Shown piece by piece: positions 11,652 to 23,713 of a stretch of DNA of 52,564 bases (positions within the stretch are counted from its first letter, which is position 1; each line of letters opens with the position of its first letter). The stretch covers positions 73,542-126,105 of the forward strand of contig CAJNDS010000229.1 of assembly GCA_905221605.1 (NCBI GenBank), read 5' to 3'. Made by a program: the position numbers and the translations under genes. The notes under the pieces are model-generated. The model made no database searches. It was not told where the DNA came from and saw only the letters and a program-made list of their open reading frames with translations. The stretch comes from Symbiodinium natans. Lineage: Eukaryota > Sar > Dinophyceae > Suessiales > Symbiodiniaceae.

Positions 11652-14600
11652 TTAGAGGTTGTTGTTATCCATGTGCTCCCAGACTTTGTTCCTCGCCTCC
11701 GGGTTCAAGACCTGCGCGGCTGCTGAAACAGCGGGCGATGCCGTAAGAACCTCATGAGACAAAACCATGACAACACAAACTCGTCAGCAGTGAAATCGAA
11801 AGCGCATTCCTCTACAACATAATTTGACGGGTTGGGCATGGCATCGCTTCGGTTTCATCATGATTCCACCAACAGTCCAGGCCAAGCGATTCCGGCCGCC
11901 AGCAAGCAAACATTTGGGAACATTGGGGAAACTACTCATTGTCGAAGCCGCTCAGAGCTGCGTGAGCTCGGGCTTTCATGGTGTGATCTCATGCTGGCTA
12001 CATGTTATGTGGCAGCTGTATCACATGTACTTTGCCAAGCAGCTTTGACCGTGGAACCATCCCTACTAGTAGAAGCGCATACCAAAGCCAAAGTGGGCTG
12101 GGACCTCACCAAACGAGAGTATCATGGTGCGTCTAAGTGCAGACACGAGTCTAGCTCTGCGGACTGCAAATCTGCCGCCGTCACGCTGTCAATGGTGGGC
12201 GCACAAAGCACGCCACCAGGGCCTGTAATGGAAAGCAACGCAGATTGAAGTTGCTGGGAAGCTGGCCTGGGAACTACACCATGGCACTGCAGGAAAACCA
12301 GATCCTACCTGCTTCGTCGCCCTGGGCATGACCCTTGACCCTTGGCCTTCAGAAGCGGCAAGCATCGCTTGCAAGCATTGCCGCACGACGTCCTCAATGC
12401 ACCAGGACCAGATGGAACAAATATGTGCGATGTTTTGCGAACCACAAGAGCACTGTCATGGCTCAAGCACACAGTGAAGGACGCGGCCAGGCGCGCTCCA
12501 TTCAGGATAGCTTCGGGTTTGAGATTGCACCTCGTTCATGATGTACCAACCAGCATCCGTAGGACACCGGCAGTTTCCCAAGCCTCACCTGCACCTTCTC
12601 ATGCCTACTCATCACGAACTTCCCCATGTTACCCATCTCCCTGTCTCAGCAGTGGAAGCATATGGAAAATATGAAAGCGTCCAAGCTGCATCCTTGGGGC
12701 CTGCCACGGTGCTTGGGCACCGCGGACGGACTTCGCAAGGCTCCACGGCGACGAGGATCTTGCGTCACGAGGATCGGTTGCACCCGGGAAAGGGGGGAGT
12801 AAACTCAAGTCGGATCAGGTTACCCGCCATGACTAGCTGCCTTGCCCACGTGAACGCCCTTCGAGAAGTACTCCAAGGCACCTGCTTGGCTGAGACTTTG
12901 CCCCTGTGATGCTAAGGACTTGAAACGACCTGAAACCTGAAACTGCGGCATATGGACAGTCGGTCCTTTCGAATGTGACATCTGGATGTGGAACGCACAC
13001 TGATATGCACACTGATACAAGTATGCACCAAACTCTTTTGCACACACAAGCCTTCAACCATGGTGATCTTGTGTCAAAATATGAGCTCTTGACTCGCTTG
13101 ACGGCGAAAGCGGAGACCGCAGGCACCGGTAGCACAAGCTAGTGCTGTGTAGCACTGTGTATGTAGGACCTTGAGGGTCTATTTGGCGTTTGGGGCTTCG
13201 TCATTAAGAGCTCAGCGACTCGATTTGTGAACGTAGAGATATGTGAATTCCGTTCAAGCCTTTAAAGATGAAAATCGAGTCTCGCTGTCTCAACTTAGGG
13301 ATTTTGAGCCGTTTGAAGACCAATTGAAACCTCTACAATCCTGGACAAATGTATACTTCGACTTGCAAGTTTAAAGGCGTTGAAGGTTTTAGCCGGTTTA
13401 AATCGTTCCCGGATTGTCCGGAAACCATGGCATGATTTCATCAAGGGTTTGAAACCTTTAAAACCCGCAATTCTTACAATCTCTATGGTTCCGGGCTTTC
13501 AGGAGACCTGGGGAACGAAATGAAACTCTTAAAGCCTTGAAAACTGAAATCTTGTCATGGTTTTAGAAGTTTTTGTGTATTTTCCAATGAAAAAAGCCGC
13601 AAGGTTGAAAAGCAAATCACGACAATTTGCAGCTAGAGGATTTTAGCATTTCAAGGTCATTCAACTGAAGCATTCGGGACTTGATGTTCAAATTTAAACT
13701 TTCAAGCGTTTGAAAGCACATCGAACCTGTAAAGTCATGAACATCACGAGAATCGTCCCCGGGTTCTCTGGAAATTTCAAGTTGGAGACAACAAAGGTTT
13801 GAAAGCTTTTGAAAATGTTGAGCGTGTTTCCGGAGGGTCCAGAAACAAGCTGGCCTTACAAACCGGGAACCGATTTTCAATTTTAACGACTTTGAACCTT
13901 CTAAAAGCCATCCGTTACTTTTCTTAACAAGAAAAACTGCTCCATTTTGCAAATTGAAACTTTGTCAGGTTCTAACAGTGTTAAATCGTTCCAAGGATGC
14001 CCGGAAACTTGAAGACATGGAGGCTGTTAATATTTAAGGGTTTTGAACGTTTCCAAGCCTTTGAAATTCTTACAACTTTTGGAACTTTTTCATTGGCCTG
14101 GGGCCGTGGTTTCCGAAGACATTGGAAACAATATATACCATTGCGAAACTTTTAAAACTCTAACTGGTTTAACAGATTTGATGCATCTACAACCTTAAAA
14201 AGCCTCAAAATGAAAGATATTTCAGTCTTAAATTTAGAGCTAGGTAAGCTATTTTAAAGTTGTAACAATGATAAATCGTTGTCGGATTCTCCGCAAACCA
14301 AGATTCCAGGCCGGTTTAATTAGGGCTTTAAGCATTTTTTTGAAGTCTTTGAGCCTTTAAGTTTGAGAATCTGGATGGTTCCAGATTTCCGGAGATCCCG
14401 GGAACCGTTTGAAAAACCTCGAAAATTCACCTGTTGTCAAGGCCTTAAAGGATTCTGAAATGCCAGAAATTTTCAGCTGAAAAACCGAATCCCTGTTGCT
14501 GCTGGCTCTTCCTCTGCTTCAGCTCCTTCTTCTTCCTTCTGTTCTTCCGCTGGCTGAAACTGCTTCCTTCTCTTGGCTTGCACCTCAATAGGGCTTTAGT

Positions 14601-17600
14601 CTGAAGTGAGTTTGCCCAGTCCGCAATGGCATCTTCCTTTGTTCACTTTCTGGTCATTCATGGGATACGTTTACAGCATTCTCAAGCACTTCCTCTGTCT
14701 CGGCGTGCTAGCCATAGGTCTTGCTTGTCCCATCGGAAGTTGTAGAAGCGTTTTGAGAGGCCAAGCAGTGGTCTTTGCGACAGACGCTAAGACCGACACC
14801 CTATAAACCCTCTAAGCCTAATCCTTGTAAGCCCTAAAAGCTCTCATATATCACTCTTGCAAAGCACAAACTGTTAAATCGGAACGTAGACGGGATCGCC
14901 AAATAGACCCTAAAGGTCGTGCCCATGTACCATATCCACCTTTGGAGACCGCCTGCCAAGTCCGACATGCCGAAAGTCTTGGTCGGAAGTGTCGGCAGCT
15001 GTGGCAATGCCTCCCAGACCTTTCAAGGGCTCTGATTCTCGATGACAGCTGGACACGGTCCCGTGGATCGCATCCCTCACGTGGAATTCCGCGCGTTTAC
15101 AACTTGACCAGCTTGGAGCTTGTGGAAGTATTGCTTCTGCACGGAACTGGCAACGACATCTAGCTTTTGACGACGATCGCGGATCTGCAATACTTGGCAT
15201 CTGCGAAAGCTACGAGATGCAGAAAAACACCAGAACAAACTATCCAACTGTCACGAGCGTGTGGGAAGGCGGTGGCCCTGCTGAAAGCCTCGTGAACGCT
15301 GAACATGGGGGGCCTACTTGCCTTAGGCCCGAGCCCCAAGAAAACCCCATAGCGGCCTCAAGCAAGAGGCGCCGGCTCAAGTCTGGCTTCCGCAGCATCA
15401 ACACGTCCAAATGCGCGGCGTGGAAACTGATTCCTGGAGTCAGTGTTTCTTAATTCAAAGAGCCATCAAAAACTCAAGGGGCCGTGGTAGCCCACTGCGC
15501 TAGCGATGTTTTGCAGTGCCGGATTTTCTTCCAAGCGTGCACCGCTACCGCTGTAGCTTGCGCCAACTTTGCAATCAATGTAAGTTATGAAAAACAGCTC
15601 GCTTCAGATCTAGTCATCCGTTCCAGAGTTATCGTTTGATCTTGATTGTGACGTCGTGACTTAGAACAGGAATGACTCTGTGAGCCGGCTGAATAGTCAT
15701 TGTTTTTAGTACAAGCTTATAGTACTGGTACCGACGTTCCCGTGAGCCGGCTGGATTTTCGTTGATTTGAAATACAGGCTCCATTTTGGAGAGCCGGCTG
15801 GAATTTCATGGCTTTGTAGGAATGCTTGGTACTGAAATGAACATAAGCCGGCAGAAGTTCATTCATCAAATGGTGCGTCTCTGCGAGCCGGCTGAATTTT
15901 ATTTGATTGTAGTACAATACAAGCTCAGTACTGAAATCGACGTTTCCAGGAGCCATTGATTTGTAGTACAAGCTTAGCACTCGCATCGCCTTTTTCGAGA
16001 GCCGGCTCCTTTCCAAATCCAACAATCCAAACATCCCACGAAACAAAATATCCAAACAATCTTAAAATCAAAACTTTCCTGGAAGAACCTCTGAAAAAGT
16101 TGGGATTTTCTGGAATTGTTATTTTCAGGTATTTGCACTTTTGAGGTTAGTCTGCATTAGACATATACATACATACATACATACATACATACATACATAC
16201 ATACATACATACATACATACATGCATACATACATACATACATACACACTTACTTACTTTCATACTTACATACATACATACGTACATACGTACATACATAC
16301 ATACATACATACATACATACATGCATACACACTTACTTACTTTCATACTTACATGCATACTTACATACGCACATCTCGCTCCCATTCGCGACATCAATAT
16401 TACAGGGGCAGCATTTAAAAATGCGCAATGCTCTGCAAGCACCAGTGTCCTTTCAAAAAAGCCTGCATGTGCAAGGGCTTGTTCTCATATTGCTCGCGCT
16501 TGCCGATTTCCAAGAAACTTCCGCAGGCTCGCAGCCTCGGCTTCTTTCGCGGGTTAGGTTTCGGGCCTTCTTAGGGCGCAAGGATGTGTAAGCCGCGTAA
16601 CGTCTACGGAGGCCGAACCCAAATGCTACATTACCAAAAATGTCTGTTTGAGTCGCTGCTCCTGCAGAAAGCACGTGAGCCACGTGCTCCCGACGAAAGT
16701 ACCTAGCCCTCCTGCATTAGTACGGGGGGGGTACACTACCACCTTCTCAACCTGGGCGATTCTGAGTGCAATACGATGCAAATGCTTGCACTTGCTATAT
16801 CTGACTTGAAGGTGACTGGATCACTTGGACAGCCCACAGCCGTGGCTCTGAGCACTCGAAGTCGGACACAATCCCTGCAACGACAGAGTGCGGCATGCTG
16901 CCGTGGGACAGCCGGAGTGAGGCCGGGATGGCCTGAACATGGCAACATGGTGCATCTCTCTCAGACTAGTGACTAAGGCACTAAGGTTCACTGAACTCCT
17001 GCAAGCTCCAGATCTGAGAGCCAAGCCTCACCGCTGAGCGAGTTCAGCACCACGTCGACACCCTCGCCGGCGGTCGCCTTCTCGTGACTCTCTCACCATG
17101 GGGAGGACACTGAGGCGTTTCTTGGGCCCCACCAGAAGGCACTTCATGAAACCTAAAACCATTGAGAGCCAACGTGCTTGGACAGTTTAAGCTCACACTT
17201 TGCTAAAGACTAACAACATGCAGCAACGCTTCTGCAGACTGTTGACAAGACTGATACGGAACATTACAGTACACTAGCAACTCAACTGTAAAATGTTTAA
17301 ACTAACCGCTTGTGCGCAAAGGTGAGCACTCCATCCCAACAAGCTCAATGGCCTTGTTGACGCCCTGCTCAAACTCGATCGGGTCTCTGGAGTTGAACAC
17401 CGCAGCGGCGCCCAACTCTAAAAGGAGCTTGCCTTCACCCGAGAGAACCGCGTCTGAACAGATGAACGTGTAGGTACATGTACGTCCAAACTCCCTTCGT
17501 TCTGGTACTTGTTTCTTCCCCAGACTGTGTTTCCTTTTGCAGAACTTTCGCGGGGCCGGCATATCTGGGACTCCGCAGGATTCGGGCCAAGGGGCAGATA

Positions 17601-20137
17601 GAATCTTGCATCTCTGTACCATGGTTTTTTCAATCTGCAGCCGTATCTTTAGAGTTTAGTCTGCTATGCGAGAGCGGGACATACCACCTGGGCCTCTATA
17701 GCCTGTAGAGACGCAGAATGAATTTTCCGGGACCTACAAAATCATTTGCACCGGCACCACAGAGGCTTGTTGCTATGCATTTCGCGACACTTCCGCGCAA
17801 CCTGTCGCAACGCTTTCGCGGCCCTGGATACGCACAAGCCTTGCCCGTGGTGTTGGAATCTGATTCTCTTGAAGGAGCTGGTACTGCCCATGTGAAAGAG
17901 ACGTGGGTGCATGCTTAGAAGGCTGGCAAGCAAAGCAGCTTCAGGTCTATCCACAAGAGCACAACTCTTTTGGACTTGACATGACTTGCACCATGTGCAA
18001 GGTTGTCCAAGTAAAGGACTACAAACGTGCCGATTTCCTGCAGTGGCTGTCGGATCTTGCCCAGATACGCTTCTCGGCTGTCGAAGCAGTGCAGTAGATT
18101 TTGCAACCAGCCTTGCAGCTTTCATTTCTCCTGATTTGATGCTACAGCTGAAACCATGGAACACTCCAAAATTCTGACTTTTGCGACTTCGGCACTCGCT
18201 TGCAAAGATGAAAGGCGGCAAGACCAACCCCCCCGGCTGCGCTGTGGATCAGAACCTCGGCGGAGCAGTTGCAAGAGACACTCTCCCTGGGCCCGGCCTT
18301 GTCTTTGGGATAGGAGCTCGCATTGAGACACTTGAGTCACTCGACCCTCTCGACCCTGACTCTCACGAGAGGTGAAACCCAGTTCAGCCCCCGACACGCT
18401 CGCCCTTGCTGATGCGGGCTTTCCAGTGCAGGGCATTCCATGCCGTGGCATAAACGCACGTACCTGCCAGAAACATGAGAAGCACGCTAACAATGCAGAT
18501 GTCTGTGTGGAAGTCTGCAAGCTAAGACTATACATTGTACGCCTCGACGTGCTCGGACTCTTCCAAATGCCTTAAAACAGCTTGCGCCAACCTTGCGTTC
18601 GCCCTTGCGCGGGCTTGCGCGCGCCCAAAGCCTGTGCCTGCTATTGTTGGAACCGAGTTTTCGTTAATCGCCCGTGTAGTACCGTCATGTACTGTCACCA
18701 GAAGCCGCCAAAAGGACACAAAAGAACAACAACCCTCACTTGTTTTTGCTTTGCCGTCGCAGTTCCGCCACAAAATCAAAAGGGCCAACAGCACTGCAAC
18801 ACAAAGCACGAGCGGGGGTTGGTTTGCCGCACATTAACCCAATTCCAGCAGGCGACGGCACAGCAAAATTAAAACACGGGTTCCGAACAGGTTTCGCTCC
18901 TTAGAGCTTAAAAGAATGGTGCTTTAAATGGGAGAAAAAGAACGCATCTCTCCCGAGATCTGAGAAGATCTGCCTGCCCATCCTGCCTGCCACTGCCTCC
19001 TCTGGGCTCATGCTCGGTGCAGCATAGACCCAGCGAGCATCGGTGGTGCAGAAGGAGCCTGAGGTCAGAGCGGCCGGGGCGCGAAAGCCGTTATGACAGA
19101 CAACCTCGTCTACAACCTTAGGCCTTCGGCCTCTATCAACGACAGGCCATGGCAGAGGCTTCCGATCGCGTTGCCGCATCCCTTTTGCCGGGCCGCCCAT
19201 GCCATCTGGTGGCACGGCAATGACGGCGTCTCCCACGGCAAGGTCGGTGACACCGTCGCCTGGGTGGCACAGTCTTAAGCAAGGAGCTTTGGCACACCCC
19301 ATGCACCCACCAATAACTGTCACATTCACAGTCCAAGCCCAAGCACGGTTTGACATGGCTGGGCTAGACTCTGCATCAGCTACATGCACACGGCTGCATG
19401 TCTAAATATGGTATCCAGATGCCCACTGCTGCAATCTTGCCGTAACATTCGCCGCCAATACCCAAGGATTGACCTGGCGAGTCTTGATTGTCCGACAGAC
19501 GAATCCAAGTTACCAAACAATTTGCGTGTACTTATACAATTGCTGCCTTGCAGAATGGACTGCCTTCCGCAACCCTCATCAAGCTTCCACTTACAGAGCA
19601 TACCCTGATCCACGAATGTGGACGGTTTAACAAAAACCTGATAAGGCCGCATGGCCAGCAGCCTGCCAAACGGTGCGACCAAGCACTCACTACGAAAAGC
19701 CGAGCAAACTCGGCTCTAACTGCAATCAGCAAGTTCACTGAGAAGCCAAGACTTCCCAGGAGGCACCATGAATGCAATGGCAATGGATTCGCGTGCGCGC
19801 CTGCTACCACAGAAGAGATAGCGCCCTTGGCCACCAGCACGTCACCTTACAACAGGTCACATCAAGTCCTTTGAATACACGTCTCCCAGAAGTGCTGAGC
19901 ATTGCTAAGCCAGTTCCGAAGTAGCTCTACTGTAGGCCCAAAACCTCAAATTCGATCAAGCTCTGCTTGTGACTTAGTCTAGGAGCTTGCAAAACCCACG
20001 GCAAGGAGACAGAGGAGCTCCCGAACCAAAACACGAACCTCTCAACTGACTCCAAGTGGCGGAAGTTCAGGGCCCAAAGGTCTGCTTGGATCTCAACTTC
20101 TCCAGGCCCAGGTGGCTTGCGGCTGGAGAGACGGCAC
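11652..20137 (-). CDS. Polyketide-synthase-type enoylreductase domain, C-terminal part of a multi-exon gene
   Basis: NADPH-dependent medium-chain reductase fold that reduces enoyl thioesters in polyketide or fatty-acid assembly. Inferred exons, in transcript order: 20137-20039 (KPPGPGEVEI, ALNFR); 19473-19423 (GIGGECYGKIAAVG); 19259-19193 (DLAVGDAVIAVP); 19058-18987 (TTDARWVYAAP, SPEEA); 18463-18396; 18255-18196 (VLIHSAAGGVGLAA, nucleotide-binding loop); 18111-about 18057 (TASTAEKR); 17432-17353 (VFNSRD); 17077-17032 (GVDVVLNSLSG); about 16530-16450 (FLEIGKRE); 15433-15318 (ISFHAAHLDVLM); 14998-14953 (FGMSDLAG); 12881-12841 (VHVGK); 11750-11652, ending in TAA. Reading phase agrees across almost every join. 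The short piece between VVLNSLSG and FLEIGKRE was not found, and the 20039/19473 join needs a GG donor or a missed small exon. After VHVGK only about 32 residues remain before the stop, so the ER is C-terminal. The 5' end is unknown. A stand-alone reductase is the main alternative. Confidence 0.85.
11755..12835. other. Last intron of the ER gene
   Basis: About 1.1 kb between the VHVGK exon and the terminal exon. Plus frames at 11832-12248 and 12342-12674 are open and somewhat protein-like but were not assigned. Confidence 0.5.
13167..14918. mobile_element. 1.75-kb element bounded by 22-bp inverted repeats, in an ER-gene intron
   Basis: 13167-13188 and 14897-14918 are inverted copies with one mismatch (core AGGGTCTATTTGGCG). 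The interior is more AT-rich than its flanks and made of degenerate repeats rich in TTTGAAA/TTTAAA, with recur­ring ATCGTTCC..GGAT.(T/G)TCCGGAAAC cores near 13.40, 13.49, 13.75, 13.84, 13.99, 14.28 and 14.37 kb. It has no coding capacity and no clear target duplication. It lies wholly inside the intron between ER exons 14953 and 12881. Confidence 0.55.
15680..16010. repeat. Interspersed GAGCCGGCT repeat cluster in an ER-gene intron
   Basis: Six or seven copies of (G)AGCCGGCTG(A/G)A at about 15682, 15744, 15791, 15845 (diverged), 15885 and 15998 alternate with TTGTAGTACAAGCTTAGTACT-like blocks. Units are about 45-75 bp and diverged. GAGCCGGCTC is itself near-palindromic. Confidence 0.75.
16160..16375. 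repeat. (ATAC)n microsatellite with a duplicated internal block
   Basis: ATAC repeats interrupted twice, about 100 bp apart, by the same CACACTTACTTACTTTCATA block, so a longer unit was duplicated after the tetranucleotide array formed. It lies in an ER-gene intron. The minus and plus open frames here are repeat artefacts. Confidence 0.95.
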
Positions 20138-20149
20138 CTGGTTTGCAAA

Positions 20150-21400
20150 CATTGAAATGGTAAATTCCAAGCCGCTGTGTTTATCTGGGTCGACCACCGA
20201 GCTCCCTTGCCACCCTTGGCCGGGTCCGTCTCCACAACATAGGGGTCAAGCCTTCCACGCACACAATGCAGAGACACGCCATGCTGCGAAGCTCATGCAC
20301 ACTTCAGAACCTTCAGGACAGACCGTCGAGTTTAAGGCTGTCCACGAATGGAGGATGAAAGGTTGGACAACATTGGACAAAATGCTACACTGCTGAAGTA
20401 AATGCTGAAATGTGGGGAGAAATCGAGAAATCCTGAAGTATGCACCTCCGAGCTCCCGAGCTCCGAGTTCAGACCCTGGGCCTGGTGGCCAGGATTGCTG
20501 CAGGAGCGGAGGCGGACTTGGTGCTGCGTGCCAAAAGCTGTGCGCCTCCACCTTAGATCCGTTTCCTGCATTGCTCAGCTCAGAGAATCACAGAACCCCA
20601 ATAGAAGATTCGGCTCCAGGGGGTGCATTCTGTAGCCAGCCGATCTGCAAGCCAAGCCTGTGCTGCCTCCTGCACTTTGGAAGTTTACAGCGTAGATGTC
20701 CCTACAGCGCAGATTCCAGGCTCTCGTGGGCTATCAATAGACTCAATAGACTACTGGCTTTGACAAGACATCCATTCTCGTGTGCTCAGATAAGCCAGGT
20801 CTTGCCTTCCTGACCATCAGGACTCATCAGGCTCCGAAGTCAAACATTCGCAAACCACAGCGACAGCAACTCCTCCAGATGCACCAAAACATTGCCGACC
20901 CGATTATTCACTCTTGGCCACCATCTTCATCCTCGGCGCGCAACATGGCCTCCACGGAACGCTACAAGCACTTTTGGACAAGTACGGCACTGTTCCCAAC
21001 AGCACTGCATTGACGTCCGCAGCACATCCGTAGGTCATTTCCCCAAAACCTGAGGTGGCATGAAACTGCCAGTCGACACGCTCGATACCGACCAACGCTG
21101 CTTTACGCAATGCAAAGAGCTGGCTGCGCTTCTACACGGGTGGCAGCTGTTTCTGCCACTATGCGCAGTCACGACCCACGACGCCTTACATATGCCGCTG
21201 CCTGTTGTGGTAGCGTCACCAAGTAGCACTCGCTAACACATATAGGCATCCTTCAGTAGAGAGAAGGTTTGAAAATCCGAGAATACAAGACCACTCTTTC
21301 CAAAAGATAGAATACTGGCCTTAACTTAAGTTTAGGGCGACGAGGCGCCCTGGGGGGTCGGGGTCAAGTGTGTTCTATCCATGGGTTCCCGCAGGAGTTG
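20150..21400. other. Upstream of the first recognised ER exon; nothing firm
   Basis: Probably holds earlier exons of the ER gene. A minus frame at 21110-20904 reads RKAALVGIERVDWQFHATS and is protein-like, but no phase or domain supports it. Confidence 0.35.
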
Positions 21401-21404
21401 GAGG

Positions 21405-21437
21405 TCCTCTCCTCCTCTCCTCCTCTCCTCCTCACGT
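21405..21437. repeat. TCCTC-type pyrimidine tract
   Basis: Short array of TCCTC/CTCCTC units. Confidence 0.85.
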
Positions 21438-21599
21438 GAACGTGTGTGACTAAAAATGTATATTTAGATGTACATGTATCATGAAAAAGGTTCTCTATAC
21501 ACGCGTCGTTTTTTGTGGCCAAAAAAGAGATTGTTGACTGCTTGCCTGAAACCTCGAAGATTTAACGCGCGTGCGCGCGCCCGCGACAAGTAGAAATTG

Positions 21600-21900
21600 A
21601 GAGCATCGAAACTGGCAAACATTTCGCGTCCGCAAAACTCGAAAGTTTACAACATCTCGTTGTGTTTTGCATACGCGTGCCAAGCACGAATACGAAAACT
21701 TCAAGATTTCGTTTTTGTCGCTTCCGCGCGCCAAGCAAGAGTTCGAAAATATCGAATTTTTCTTTTTTTGCGTCCGCGAGCCAAGCACAATGTCGAAAAT
21801 TCGAAATTTTCGTTTTTTTCGCGCCCGTGCGCCAAGCACACTGTCGAGAATATCGAAATTTTCGCTTTTTTCGCGTCCGCGCACCAAGGGAAAACGCGTA
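21600..21900. repeat. Minisatellite of about 51 bp, 5-6 copies
   Basis: The CCAAGCAC-type anchor recurs at about 21680, 21731, 21781, 21831 and 21883, each followed by TCGAAAAT.TCGAAATTTTCG-like sequence. The period (50-52 bp) is close to a multiple of three, so all frames stay fairly open on both strands. The 203-codon minus frame and the plus frames across it are by-products. Confidence 0.9.
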
Positions 21901-22299
21901 CATTTTGGAGCCGCGTTTGGTTGACACATGGAAGTGGGACGTAGGTAGCAAGCGGAGTGGGAAGCGATACCGCTTCTATCCGCTTCTGCTGAGCAGCAGG
22001 GGGGTCTCAGTTCGATAATTTCCAAAGTAGCTCGACAGGTTGCCGCCGCCCAACCCGCTTGCACATAGTGCAACTTCCGAGCCCGGGGGAGGGGGCGGGG
22101 AAACACCCGAAGGATGGCCCAACAATAGTTGAGTCATAGGCTGCCAATGGCTACCATGTAGTCTTGTAATTGGATGCGTGCGTCATAGGTCAACCTCACT
22201 CCTCCGAAACTCGAGAAGGGCGCAGGGTAGTGTGAATGTTCTTATACTTCCCCGTATGTATGGACACAGGGCGTCATGGGGGTAACTCCGAATGCTAAC

Positions 22300-22891
22300 A
22301 CTGGCTCACACCTGGCGCATTTTGCCAGCCTTGGCATCCATGCCGAGACCAGATGATGCGTCCCGAAGGTCATCGGCCGAGCCGATAACAGCATTCGCAC
22401 CAACCTCCGCACTGAGACTTGCAGGGCCTCTTCCGGGGGGCGAAACATGCCATGTATAAACTTGGGAGTGTAATGTGCTTCCAAACAAGCAACCAAGTCA
22501 TCGCAACGGCTTCTCTTGAGGTTGTGACGGAATATGCCAGCATCGCACGATTTAGAGCATCTTGCCAGGCGTATGCCCTGCCTCGAGGGCCGCCTCGGCC
22601 GCCGCTTCTGCAAAGGAGGTGCCTGCGACTGGTGCAGTGGTCCCCTGGTAAACGTTGGAATCACGTAACTACGGCCGTAGAGTTGCCGCTGATGCACTAC
22701 TGTGTGTCTGCTGACATCTGCAAACAATCACGTGCCCAGTGTGTCCACATCTCATGAACTCCGACGCCTTCATCTGCAATCGACAGCAACCAGCACCGCT
22801 CTCGGGCAGCTATGCGTTGGACGATGTCGCGACACTGCTGCCTGTGCCGCTCGTATTCGGGAAGCGCCCATGAGATGCCGAAGCACTTCAC
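22300..22891 (-). CDS. Cluster of three coding-like segments, unrecognised
   Basis: Segment one (about 22860-22740) reads YERHRQQCRDIVQRIAARE. Segment two (about 22612-22550) follows a TTTGCAG acceptor and reads AAAEAALEAGHTPGKML. Segment three (about 22430-22314) reads EVGANAVIGSADDLRDAS, then LGMDAKAGKMRQ, and ends at a CAG|GTGTGAG donor. Together they look like exons of one minus-strand gene, perhaps the 5' part of the ER gene, but phases were not fixed. Confidence 0.3.
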
Positions 22892-23272
22892 CCTACTCCT
22901 TGTCCAGGATTCTTACCCCAAACACTATTACCGATTCGTCTGGGCAGATGGTGAGGGCCAAATGACTGCGAATAGCGGGCAAATCCGGCAGTTCGTCGAA
23001 CTTTGTGGTGGGCTTTCAGTGGACTTTGTTGATGTTGGTTGCGCACATTCTCACGCAGGCACTTCGGTGCGTTTTGGACCTGGGCACCCCACAGTGCAGC
23101 CCGGCCACACGTCCTGGAGTGACTTTGCCCTTACTGCCACGGCGACAGCTTCGTGAGAGTCCTCTGGCTTGTCCTGGCACATTGGTGACACTCTTCCACA
23201 TGCCAGTGCTTGGGCCCAACGCCCATGTCCCTAAACAGCTGGCAGTCAGGCAGACAACGGCCAGACATATTG

Positions 23273-23713
23273 TCATGTTGCAGGCCGGGTCGAAATTTGG
23301 AACAGTGGAATGTCAATCCAGGATAGCCGGCCAAGGTCAGCTAAGTGCTTACAGACGTTTGCTGGCTCATCCATCTGCAGCCACGCGGCCGTGCTGTCGG
23401 GCAGGTTCAGCTGCTGGGCTTCTTCACCAACCTCGTTTGTCACATAGGGTTTGTAATTCAAGCCGCTCTGCTTGCGACAGCCCCCATGGCAGGCTGTCTG
23501 TGAGGATGTCTGAATGAAATAACGTGCCCGGCAAATATGGGTAATTAACAATGATGGGGGCGGTATGCCATCGCAACACAACGATACTTGAATTTGCGCT
23601 GGAAGAATAGGTTCAAGTTCTAAAGGTTGCAGTTGAGGGCACTGAAAGATTGTTGTGCCAACACTGGTGCACTTGCGCTGCATTGGCCCCAGCTCTGGTG
23701 TTCTCAGGCACAA
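23273..23713 (-). CDS. Coding-like frame(s), unrecognised
   Basis: One frame reads GLNYKPYVTNEVGEEAQ and DSTAAWLQMDEPANVCKHL. A second minus frame over 23520-23440 reads SDILTDSLPWGLSQAERLE and ends at GAG|GTTGGT, a plausible donor. The two cannot both be coding through the overlap. Same strand as, and upstream of, the ER gene. Confidence 0.22.
   Translation of the reverse strand: MCLRTPELGPMQRKCTSVGTTIFQCPQLQPLELEPILPAQIQVSLCCDGIPPPSLLITHICRARYFIQTSSQTACHGGCRKQSGLNYKPYVTNEVGEEAQQLNLPDSTAAWLQMDEPANVCKHLADLGRLSWIDIPLFQISTRPAT

Noticed and set aside
15217-15453. 78-codon plus-strand frame
   Set aside because: It is the antisense of the ER exon 15433-15318, which has homology and phase support.
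18122-18535. 137-codon minus frame as a single gene
   Set aside because: It runs out of frame through two real ER exons (18463-18396 and 18255-18196).
21495-22106. 203-codon minus frame as a gene
   Set aside because: Most of it is the 51-bp minisatellite; other frames on both strands are equally open.
23131-23334. Integrase-like HHCC zinc finger (HWHVEECHQC)
   Set aside because: The His spacing does not fit, and no DDE or reverse-transcriptase motif lies nearby.
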